From Candidatus Heimdallarchaeota archaeon (GTDB taxonomy: Archaea > Asgardarchaeota > Heimdallarchaeia > JABLTI01): a stretch of DNA of 41,582 nucleotides. The position numbers were made by a program, and so were the translations under genes. The notes under the pieces were generated by a model. It was not told the DNA's origin. It did no database searches and worked only from the letters and a program-made list of their open reading frames with translations. Below are positions 34,955 to 41,582 of this stretch, piece by piece. The stretch's first letter is position 1. Every line of letters begins with the position of its first letter. The stretch is taken from NCBI GenBank assembly GCA_019058165.1, contig JAHLVZ010000015.1, positions 1-41,582 of the forward strand. The letters run 5' to 3'.

Positions 34955-36472
34955 CTAAGGTTCATTCTTTAATGGATGTCTGGTTGGTGTCTCAAAAAGA
35001 TAATCGAGATCAGGTCGATTTTCAATTGCTTTCCTTATTGCCATCACTGTTGCTTTTCGATTATTCACATAGACTCTATTCCTTGAGACTGCTGTTGGAT
35101 GAACAAAGACAGAGGCAATTATGACCAAATCATTCACATATTTTTCTGGAATGAATCCATCTTGCACACAGGTAGTAACTGCTTTTGCTACTCCAGCTTG
35201 CACTGGACCGAATACCATTGATGCTTGTCTTAGGTTTCTAATAAAGACTTTAGGAACTAGGAGGGTATCTGGTTTCACTGCTTCGTTTGTTTCATGTAAA
35301 GCTAAAAGCGGTTCATGCCCCTCTACTTTTGAGGGATCATCTTTTACAAGGGCAAGAGCTTTTGCAAATGCTATACCAACTGGTCCATCTTTTGGACCAA
35401 TTATAAGATCGACATGAGCCATCTCTGGTCGATCACCACCAAAGAATCCTTCACCGACAAGTAATTTCTTTTGCAGAATAGTCTCAGCAGTAACATCAAT
35501 TTGTCCGAATCTTTCCTCGATTTTCTTTGGATCTTCTGGTAAAGCAATAATTGGTTTTACTTTGATTTTTCCTAGTCTTTCTAGTTCAAGTCTTAATTCA
35601 GATCGTAACTCATGACTAATGCTTCCACCAATTTCAAGAGGTAATCTTGGTTTCCGAACTTTTATTCCCATCATATTGAGTGCTTCTTTAGTTCCTGCAC
35701 CACCAGTTTTCACAATAATCCGAGTTATTTTGTGGATTTCCATCTCAGTTTTACGTGCTTCGTCTAGTTTTCCGGCTTCAACTAATTTCTTGATTTTCAC
35801 CCAATAATCACCGATGAAATTAGCAGAGGCTAAGATACAACCATCTACACCTGCAGCCAGTGCAGGAAAAACGATTTCATCCCAACCACAAAGAATCTTG
35901 AATTCAGGAGCCACAGGTTTTACTCTCTCAAGTATTTCCATCAAGTAAGGCATGTTTCCCCAAGAACACTTCATTCCGACGATATTTTCATGTTCTACTG
36001 CTAAGTCTTCAACTACCATTCTTGGAAGAACAACATCAGTAAGTGCTGGTAGTTGATAAAGCATAATTGGGAAATCAACTTTATTTGCAATTTCTGAATA
36101 ATGCTTATACAACCCTCTTTGTGTTGGTTTCATATAGTATGGAGTTACTATCAGCCCCGCATCAGCACCGACATCCATTGCATGTTTGGTCATTGCTATC
36201 GTTCGTTTTGTGCCACTTGTTCCAGTTCCAGCCATAACATCAACTTTGTCATTAGCTTCATCAACGGCAATTTCTATGATTTTCTTTTGTTCGTCCCAGA
36301 ATAATGATGAAAATTCACCGGTGGATCCAGCTGGGACTATGCCTGTAACACCTAAATCATCGATAACAAATCTGATTAATTTACGATAAGCTTCCTCATC
36401 TACTTCATCTTTCTTAGTAAAAGGAGTAACGAGTGCTGGACTCACTCCTCCTGGTCTAAATTTTTTTGCCAT
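34955..36472 (-). CDS. DHDPS/NAL-superfamily aldolase fused to formaldehyde-activating enzyme (Fae)
   Basis: Two complete enzymes in one chain. Residues 1-305: a DHDPS/N-acetylneuraminate-lyase barrel with AGSTGEFSSL (S50, T51), Tyr139 in MLYQLPALTD and Schiff-base Lys168 in VGMKCSWGN. The Arg that DHDPS uses to hold aspartate semialdehyde (five residues after the Tyr) is Leu144 here, so this is not lysine-pathway DapA. Residues 306-332: linker. Residues 333-505: full-length Fae, with LLVGEGFFGG, MAHVDLIIGPKDGP including the conserved His353, VKPDTLLVPKV, FGPVQAGVAKAV, and the terminal RHPL. Fae condenses formaldehyde with tetrahydromethanopterin. The preceding gene, 14 bp upstream, is an unrecognised protein in the same operon. 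Channelling of formaldehyde from barrel to Fae is inferred. Confidence 0.88.
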   Translation of the reverse strand: MAKKFRPGGVSPALVTPFTKKDEVDEEAYRKLIRFVIDDLGVTGIVPAGSTGEFSSLFWDEQKKIIEIAVDEANDKVDVMAGTGTSGTKRTIAMTKHAMDVGADAGLIVTPYYMKPTQRGLYKHYSEIANKVDFPIMLYQLPALTDVVLPRMVVEDLAVEHENIVGMKCSWGNMPYLMEILERVKPVAPEFKILCGWDEIVFPALAAGVDGCILASANFIGDYWVKIKKLVEAGKLDEARKTEMEIHKITRIIVKTGGAGTKEALNMMGIKVRKPRLPLEIGGSISHELRSELRLELERLGKIKVKPIIALPEDPKKIEERFGQIDVTAETILQKKLLVGEGFFGGDRPEMAHVDLIIGPKDGPVGIAFAKALALVKDDPSKVEGHEPLLALHETNEAVKPDTLLVPKVFIRNLRQASMVFGPVQAGVAKAVTTCVQDGFIPEKYVNDLVIIASVFVHPTAVSRNRVYVNNRKATVMAIRKAIENRPDLDYLFETPTRHPLKNEP

Positions 36473-36486
36473 AAAAATTTCAACTC

Positions 36487-37767
36487 CTACTTGTTTAATT
36501 TCCTTGCTGGAATAACAGATAAGCCATTCTTTGTTAAAGCATCTGCAGTAATGTTCAAAGCATCATGTTTATCCATAAAATTGAGTAGCATATTATCCCA
36601 ATCTCCTGAATCAATCACTTCTTTCTTATCTCGGAAGTAATCCAAAATATCTGATGGATGCTCTCGAGTCTCTTCAACCGCTTGTTTTCCGCCCTCGTGT
36701 TTAGCGCTTATGTTCTTTACTGTCTTAGCTAATTCAACAAGTTCATCAGTTCGATCATACGGTTGTCGTACAATACTCTTCCACGTTTCTACGATATGGT
36801 GTTCAAATCTAACAATGTCCTCAAAACCCCAGTCTTTTCTAAACTCGGCAGTAACTTCCATTGTTTTGTTGTTTACTGAATTTGAAAGATTGAAACCAAT
36901 TAGAGGAGTACTTCCATCATCTCTACTTAGTAGTTTTGCAGTCATTAACGTCCATAAACAAGCATATGGATTATCGTTCCCCATAAATACAGAGATCTTA
37001 AATTCCATATCCACTCCTAGTTTGTGGAGCATGTACCCAAGAATTACTGTTCCAGGATTAATGTTGAGAACTTGCTTAACACCATATTCAGTGTAATAGT
37101 AAAGGAATTCATCAATCCACTTAAGAGCGAAATCATTTGGTTGACCAACTCCGCCAAAATAACCGGTAATTGTTGCAGGGCCACCAAGATGAACATTCAC
37201 AGGAGCACCATCTGGCCCAAGTGATGTGCCTTTAGTATCAAGAGTTTCTACAAAAGAAGCATCAATTAACTGCATTGCAGCTGTCATTGCAAGTAAATCC
37301 CCATCTTCCTCTTGCTCTTTCATTTTCCTGACTCTTATGAATCTACCAGGCATCAAATCTTGCTTTTCAATTGCTCGCTTTGCTTCTGCAATAAAGAATG
37401 GGAAATACTGACAAGCACTGATTTCAAGTGTAACTGCTAAGGATTCATCGAATTTGACCTTCTCAACTTCTTTTCCTAGGATTTTCTTTCGATAATCAGC
37501 AATACTGATGAAAGCGTCTTTATCTCGTTGTTCAACTAGCCAATTGAGATCCTTCACGTATTCAGGTTTCTTCTTTTCTAATCTTGCTAAAATGCTATCA
37601 AGCTTACTAGCTTCAACAGCTTTCTTATTTATTTCATCTACCCCACCGTATTTTTCCACGACAGCAAGTAGATCATCTATCACAGGATTGTTTTCTTTCA
37701 CAAAAAAATCATTGATAGCTTTGAGCTTATCCTCTGATATTAGTAATTTCTTCTTAATATCGGTCAA
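36487..37767 (-). CDS. Unrecognised 426-aa protein, operon partner of the aldolase-Fae fusion
   Basis: I do not recognise this family. It is soluble, without signal peptide or membrane helix. The first 110 residues are helical; residues 110-360 alternate strands and helices in a way that could be a TIM barrel. Likely functional motifs are LEISACQYFPFF (114-125), HLGGPATITGYFGG (193-206), NINPGTVILGYML (235-247), FMGNDNPYA (261-269), GFNLSNSVNN (291-300), VRFEHHIVETWKS (319-331), RQPYDR and SAKHEGGKQ (354-362). Conserved-looking Asn, His and Gly clusters suggest an enzyme acting on a small polar or phosphorylated compound. The start is TTG with AGGGTGT upstream. Being 14 bp before the fusion gene, it probably works in the same pathway, for example by making or using the aldol substrate. 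Confidence 0.7.
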   Translation of the reverse strand: MTDIKKKLLISEDKLKAINDFFVKENNPVIDDLLAVVEKYGGVDEINKKAVEASKLDSILARLEKKKPEYVKDLNWLVEQRDKDAFISIADYRKKILGKEVEKVKFDESLAVTLEISACQYFPFFIAEAKRAIEKQDLMPGRFIRVRKMKEQEEDGDLLAMTAAMQLIDASFVETLDTKGTSLGPDGAPVNVHLGGPATITGYFGGVGQPNDFALKWIDEFLYYYTEYGVKQVLNINPGTVILGYMLHKLGVDMEFKISVFMGNDNPYACLWTLMTAKLLSRDDGSTPLIGFNLSNSVNNKTMEVTAEFRKDWGFEDIVRFEHHIVETWKSIVRQPYDRTDELVELAKTVKNISAKHEGGKQAVEETREHPSDILDYFRDKKEVIDSGDWDNMLLNFMDKHDALNITADALTKNGLSVIPARKLNK

Positions 37768-37875
37768 TATTTACACCCTAAAAATCTGATTGTTTGCAAA
37801 GATAGTTCTTTTTACTTCCTTTAAATTTTACTCTAATAAAGAGAATTAAGAAATCATGAGTTTTGTGAATAATGG

Positions 37876-39912
37876 TTATTCTACTACTTTTTCAGGGCAA
37901 ACAATATCATAATTATCCTCATTATGTTCACCAGGAATTTTTCCTGGTATGAATGCCATGTCATAAATCTCTTGAAAATTGATATTATGATTTTCTTCTA
38001 CTGCATATGATCTTAACCAAACATGATCATCTAATTTTGTTAAAATGATCTTATCAATTAGTTCTTCTTTAATTGATTTATTTTTATCAAATAATTCACC
38101 AATATTCTGATTAATCCTTCTGGATCCAAAATAGAAGTTGCTTGCAAGTGGTTGAGTCATTAATTCATTTTTAATCTTAATTTTGAATTGTTCAAACTCT
38201 TTTTCTTCATCTGAGGAAATTTGTTGAATATTTGGAGGAACATAAATAGTAGTATAAATTCTTGTGTTCCAATCCTCACTGACCCTTTCAAGGTCATAGA
38301 CAATTTTTCTCTTTTTCCAGAAGAAGTATGGTCTTGTTGTTCCCCCATATCTCCCATTCTGGAGATAGGTTGTTCCCATCCAATTGGATCTTTGATAAAT
38401 ATGATCATGACCACAAAAGACTATATCAACTCCATATTTTCTGAAAAGTGGAGTTAAAAATGATTGTACTTTCTCATCATTGCCCCAATTAAATCCTCTG
38501 CCCCAGAATCCCAAACTCATAATAGCTGAATGCATGAATACAAAACAGAATTGTGGAACCTTCTCACCCTTATTTACTCTTTCTCGCCATTGCCTAAGAT
38601 CATTTAGTAACCAATGCCATTGCTCTGAATTACATTCTAGCTCATATTTTCCCCAACCCAAACCATTGCTATCAAGAAAAATAGCATGAACATTCCCTTG
38701 ATCTATAGAGTACCAATGTCCAGGCAAACAACCGTTTTTTGAAACAGGATTTGTAATATATTTGTGCCAATACCGACAATCCTCTTCTGAACCACCCAAC
38801 ACGTGTCCTTTTCTCTTTCCTCCGCAATAGTAATCATGATTACCTATACTCGTTAGTAGTGGTACATGATCCCATAAAACAGAACATCTCTTGAAAAGAT
38901 CTGCCCAATATTCGCTATACGATGCATTTTCTGTTAAATCGCCTGTAGCTATTGCTAAAGAATAACCCTCATCGAAAGTAACTTGTTTTTCAGTTGCAGC
39001 GATACTTGAGAAGACTCTTGCTAAATCATCATTTCCCTTTATCACTTTTCTTTTTACTTTCCCTCTCATAAATCCACCTTGTCGTCCAGCATGTAAATCA
39101 GAGCTTACTGTTAAGAACAATGGTTTATTCTTCTGAGAAAGGTTAAAGGAAGTTCTAAAAGTAGTGAATTTTGTACCAGCAAATAATTTCTTATCTGCTT
39201 TTCGATAACATTCAATTCGATATTTGTATATTGTATTTGGTTTTAAATCATTCATTTGACCGATAAATAATGAATTTGCGGATTCTCTACGGTCTCTAAT
39301 CAATTTTGAGATATGTCTTAGTGGATAAACTCCAACCAAGTTCCTTGCTTCATCTAGAACTACAATCTGACAAATTGCAATTTCCTCTTTTTTTGAATTA
39401 AGGAATAAATGCAAACGATTCTCATCTAAATAACCCCAATCTACAAACATTTTTACAAGCATTTTACTATTATCTGTATCAATCCTTTGGAGATATACTT
39501 TATCTGGTACATACTCGAGAATATCTAAACTAAATTCAACAAATTGTTTGTTTATGATAGCATCTTTTCTTATTAGGAACTTATTCTCAACCTCAAAAAG
39601 TAAGGGTGAAAATTCGCCTCTACTTTTCTCCTTTCTTTTCGGCTCTCTAAGGGGTATACCTTGAATTATAGCCTGTGATAGCATTGCAGGAAATAATAGT
39701 AACTTTATCTGTTGTCTCCGAGGGTTTTTGCGATCCTTTTGCTTATCAAAGAATTTCTCACGAAGCTTCTGTTTTTTTTGCTTTTGTTTCTGCTTTGCTT
39801 CTAATCGTAATTTTATTTGATTATGATATTTTTTAGAAACTCCATATATTAGTTTTAGAATCAGTTTTTCATCTGTTATAAAATCTGTAGTGGTGTTTTC
39901 ATTTTCAGTCAT
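37876..39912 (-). CDS. Purple-acid-phosphatase-like metallophosphoesterase, cytosolic
   Basis: About 678 aa. Residues 1-110 are a Lys/Gln/Arg-rich helical region (for example KQKQKKQKLREKFF); 130-262 resemble a fibronectin-III-like domain ending LKPNTIYKYRIECYRKADK; the rest is a calcineurin-type phosphoesterase with SSDLHAG (D275, H277), ATGDLTE (D328), SIGNHDYY (N361, H362), FVFMHSA and CGHDHIYQRS (numbers counted from a GTG at 39921). FN3 plus phosphoesterase is the purple acid phosphatase layout, but no signal peptide or membrane helix is present, whereas such enzymes are usually exported. The ATG at 39912 has GGAG 8 nt upstream and is preferred over the GTG. The substrate is unknown. Confidence 0.82.
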   Translation of the reverse strand: MTENENTTTDFITDEKLILKLIYGVSKKYHNQIKLRLEAKQKQKQKKQKLREKFFDKQKDRKNPRRQQIKLLLFPAMLSQAIIQGIPLREPKRKEKSRGEFSPLLFEVENKFLIRKDAIINKQFVEFSLDILEYVPDKVYLQRIDTDNSKMLVKMFVDWGYLDENRLHLFLNSKKEEIAICQIVVLDEARNLVGVYPLRHISKLIRDRRESANSLFIGQMNDLKPNTIYKYRIECYRKADKKLFAGTKFTTFRTSFNLSQKNKPLFLTVSSDLHAGRQGGFMRGKVKRKVIKGNDDLARVFSSIAATEKQVTFDEGYSLAIATGDLTENASYSEYWADLFKRCSVLWDHVPLLTSIGNHDYYCGGKRKGHVLGGSEEDCRYWHKYITNPVSKNGCLPGHWYSIDQGNVHAIFLDSNGLGWGKYELECNSEQWHWLLNDLRQWRERVNKGEKVPQFCFVFMHSAIMSLGFWGRGFNWGNDEKVQSFLTPLFRKYGVDIVFCGHDHIYQRSNWMGTTYLQNGRYGGTTRPYFFWKKRKIVYDLERVSEDWNTRIYTTIYVPPNIQQISSDEEKEFEQFKIKIKNELMTQPLASNFYFGSRRINQNIGELFDKNKSIKEELIDKIILTKLDDHVWLRSYAVEENHNINFQEIYDMAFIPGKIPGEHNEDNYDIVCPEKVVE

Positions 39913-39947
39913 TAGTAACACTCCATATAGAATTTTATTTTCACATT

Positions 39948-40403
39948 CTAGATTCTAATTATTGAGCATTTGCTAACAAATTCAGATTCAAACATATCTC
40001 TTAATGGTTTACCATAATTAATTAAAACAAGTTTTCCTTTTGCAGTTGGATCTTTCAGATAATTCTTGAATTCATGATAGATTCTTAATTGCAAATGCAC
40101 TTCTTTAATTATATTAAAATCGAATTTGTCAATGATAACTCCCATTGATTTTTCATCTATTATAAATCCAGAAGTTAAAGCGATTAATTGATCTTTTATT
40201 GAGGGAAATTGGGCTAGTTTACCATCAATAGTTGTTAATGCAGTTAACAATTCTTTGAATAGAATATAGGAATAATTCTCTTTTTTCGCTAATCTTCGAT
40301 AGGAGGCTTTTTGGTATTCTGTTCCCTCCTCTCCTGTGATAAAAACAAGTTTACTTGTTGCTCTATTTATTCGAGTGTTTATTTCTTCTAAATCTATTGT
40401 CAT
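39948..40403 (-). CDS. Hypothetical 151-aa protein, unknown
   Basis: Not recognised. Alternating strands and helices (KLVFITGEEG, YSYILFKELLTAL, GVIIDKFDF, KGKLVLINYG) suggest a small Rossmann- or ATPase-like fold, but no Walker A lysine motif is visible, so nucleotide binding is unproven. No Cys cluster or membrane segment. The frame reaches a TTG at 40415, but GGGTGAT stands 3 nt before the ATG at 40403 (MTIDLEEINTRI), which I prefer. It is 35 bp upstream of the phosphoesterase on the same strand and 65 bp downstream of the TPR gene; these three could be one transcript. Confidence 0.65.
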   Translation of the reverse strand: MTIDLEEINTRINRATSKLVFITGEEGTEYQKASYRRLAKKENYSYILFKELLTALTTIDGKLAQFPSIKDQLIALTSGFIIDEKSMGVIIDKFDFNIIKEVHLQLRIYHEFKNYLKDPTAKGKLVLINYGKPLRDMFESEFVSKCSIIRI

Positions 40404-40468
40404 CCAATCACCCAAATCTCACACTCGATTTTTAAAAGATGGAAAGAGGTTAACTATGAATGATTTTC

Positions 40469-41239
40469 TTATTCCTCAGATTCCTCTTGTTTCTTATCTT
40501 CATGTTTATGATAATAATAACTATAACCTTTCACAAGGTCCCAGAAATTCTGATTGTTAACATCTACATGCAATAAGTTCTTGAATGTGTCCATAGCAAA
40601 ACCGTAATTTCTCAGAGCCAATTCATTGAATCCTTTATAGTAAAGCACAACTGGATCATCAGGCGAGAGATTATATGCGAATAAGAAGTATTCTTCGGCT
40701 CTTTGCAAATTTCCTAGATAATGGTGACAAATAGCTACAAAATAAGGAATATTAAAATTACTCTCTTTTATAACATCAGTGTTGAAATTCAACATTATTC
40801 CATCAAATATTTGCAGTGCTTTTTCGAAATTGTTTTGTTCAAACTCTAATAAGCCTTCATAATAGATGCTTGGAAGGAATTCCTTGTTTATTTTAGTTGC
40901 TTTTTTGAAATTCTTTATAGCATCCTTCTTCTTACTTTGAAGCATTTTAGTATAACCAAGATAGTACCAACCAAAGTGACTTTTTGGATATTGCTTAGAG
41001 AAATCACCAAAGCATTCTAACGCAGATTCCAATTTACTTTGTTCTATATATGAAATGCCATCTAATAACAAAGAATCATCTACGCCTTCTGCTAATTGTT
41101 CTTTCTTCAGAGTTTTTGGTTTTGAAGTGGTTTTCTTTTTGCTTGGGGTTGCCTTTTTAGCAGTAGTTTTCTTACTAGTAGATTTTTTCTTCACTTCTGA
41201 TTTTTCTTTCTTTTTTGTTGTTTTCTTCTTTTCACTCAT
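40469..41239 (-). CDS. TPR protein with Lys-rich, histone-H1-like N-terminal tail
   Basis: The first about 48 residues are almost only Lys, Thr, Ser and Ala (TTKKKEKSEVKKKSTSKK and similar), a disordered basic tail like those of histone H1 or Lys-rich DNA-compacting proteins. Residues 55-240 form five or so TPR-type helical pairs, for example ALECFGDFSKQYPKSHFGWYYLGY and AEEYFLFAYNLSPDDPVVLYYKGF. No catalytic motif. The tail could bind nucleic acid or acidic membrane while the TPRs recruit a partner. ATG start with GGGTAA upstream; its TATA box is at 41325-41334. A short acidic end (KHEDKKQEESEE) closes the protein. Confidence 0.82.
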   Translation of the reverse strand: MSEKKKTTKKKEKSEVKKKSTSKKTTAKKATPSKKKTTSKPKTLKKEQLAEGVDDSLLLDGISYIEQSKLESALECFGDFSKQYPKSHFGWYYLGYTKMLQSKKKDAIKNFKKATKINKEFLPSIYYEGLLEFEQNNFEKALQIFDGIMLNFNTDVIKESNFNIPYFVAICHHYLGNLQRAEEYFLFAYNLSPDDPVVLYYKGFNELALRNYGFAMDTFKNLLHVDVNNQNFWDLVKGYSYYYHKHEDKKQEESEE

Positions 41240-41324
41240 GATTAATTACCCGCTCCAAGCAAGTTAATCTGCTAAATATTTGTTAATTTAAATCGGAATA
41301 TTTCCTTTAAAACGAATAGTGGTT

Positions 41325-41334
41325 GTATATATTA
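41325..41334 (-). promoter_or_regulatory. TATA box for the TPR gene
   Basis: On the minus strand TAATATATAC lies about 86-95 bp before the ATG at 41239, predicting transcription from near 41302 and a leader of about 60 nt. Confidence 0.45.
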
Positions 41335-41403
41335 AACGTTTTGAAAGAACATTTGAGATTTCTTATCTTAGATTGTTTCTTCATATATTTTTTAAAAAAA
41401 AGA

Positions 41404-41582
41404 TTAATTGCACTTGGAGTACTTACGTTTACTGATTATCTTTACACTTCTTCTAGTTATGACAATTGCACTGATAGTGATGAGAAATATGATCTCAATT
41501 CTTAAGTTGAATTCACTGGTTGGTGTAGAATAATCTAAAGCTTTCACAATTGTCAACCCACCAAAACCTACTGCAAAATATA
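41404..41582 (-). CDS. C-terminal end of a membrane protein (5' end cut by window)
   Basis: On the minus strand an uninterrupted frame enters from the right window edge and ends at TAA (41404-41406), giving 58 residues. Near its end is a hydrophobic helix (IIFLITISAIVIT) followed by a strongly basic tail (RRSVKIISKRKYSK), the same shape as the C-terminal anchors of the LVIVD proteins at 24794-29690. It is therefore likely the anchor of a surface protein. Coding is suggested by the open frame to the edge and this topology; its length is too short for certainty. It would be the gene immediately upstream of the TPR gene on the same strand. Confidence 0.45.
   Translation of the reverse strand, partial: YFAVGFGGLTIVKALDYSTPTSEFNLRIEIIFLITISAIVITRRSVKIISKRKYSKCN

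Noticed and set aside
34955-36472. Annotation as dihydrodipicolinate synthase DapA
   Set aside because: The Arg needed for aspartate semialdehyde is Leu144, and no other lysine-pathway gene is close, so only the superfamily name is justified.
36710-37789. Plus-strand frames of 60-128 codons
   Set aside because: Shadows of the 426-aa minus-strand gene, which has a ribosome binding site and an operon partner.
41323-41505. 60-codon plus-strand frame near the right edge
   Set aside because: Its ATG lies at the edge of the TATA box of the TPR gene and it is antisense to a more protein-like minus-strand frame that runs off the edge.
1-41582. tRNA genes, CRISPR arrays, insertion sequences
   Set aside because: No T-loop-like GGTTCRANTCC arrangement with acceptor pairing, no regularly spaced repeats and no transposase motifs were found on reading both strands.

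Overview
This is a 41.6 kb, AT-rich, densely coded archaeal chromosome segment with 38 protein genes, two of them cut by the window edges. The archaeal assignment rests on TATA boxes about 25 bp before likely transcription starts, Shine-Dalgarno cores of the GGTGA/GGAG type, frequent GTG and TTG starts, and a Fae domain, an enzyme that uses tetrahydromethanopterin. The mixture of many short unlinked operons, LVIVD-repeat surface proteins and bacterial-type enzymes would fit an Asgard (Promethearchaeota) genome. That placement is inference only, because no taxonomic marker gene is present. I see no rRNA, tRNA, CRISPR array, insertion sequence or prophage.

Layout. 1-5 kb: the end of a Cache-HAMP membrane sensor, a bacterial SpeA-type arginine decarboxylase, a PEBP-fold protein, a second alanine-racemase-fold decarboxylase whose usual catalytic Cys is Asn, and a small membrane protein. 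5-10 kb: a methyltransferase, a small helical protein, an FMN split-barrel protein, an NAD-dependent epimerase, a 400-bp non-coding region rich in hairpins, a metallo-beta-lactamase-fold hydrolase and TrmO. 10-16 kb: an exported protein, an MFS carrier with a coiled-coil tail, a methyltransferase, an isoprenylcysteine-methyltransferase-like membrane enzyme, a second structured non-coding region, and a PadR/HAAS regulator-membrane protein pair with a 21-bp palindromic operator candidate. 16-24 kb: an Mre11/SbcD-like nuclease, the TldD/TldE protease pair, an S9 peptidase, an exported esterase and a branched-chain aminotransferase. 24-30 kb: two large membrane-anchored LVIVD propeller proteins in an operon, the first with a Ca2+-binding-repeat stalk. 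30-35 kb: a cupin/aldo-keto reductase pair, a HEAT-repeat protein, an orphan adenine DNA methyltransferase and a membrane glycosyltransferase. 35-41.6 kb: a two-gene operon with an unrecognised 426-aa protein and a DHDPS-superfamily aldolase fused to Fae, then a purple-acid-phosphatase-like phosphoesterase, an unknown small protein, a TPR protein with a histone-like Lys-rich tail, and the end of a membrane protein.

The most notable candidate for a new system is the operon at 34955-37767. The aldolase half keeps the Schiff-base Lys and the Tyr of the superfamily but lacks the Arg that DHDPS uses to bind aspartate semialdehyde. The other half is a complete Fae domain. A simple reading is a retro-aldolase that releases formaldehyde, or a similar aldehyde, directly to Fae for capture as methylene-tetrahydromethanopterin, with the unknown upstream enzyme supplying the substrate.
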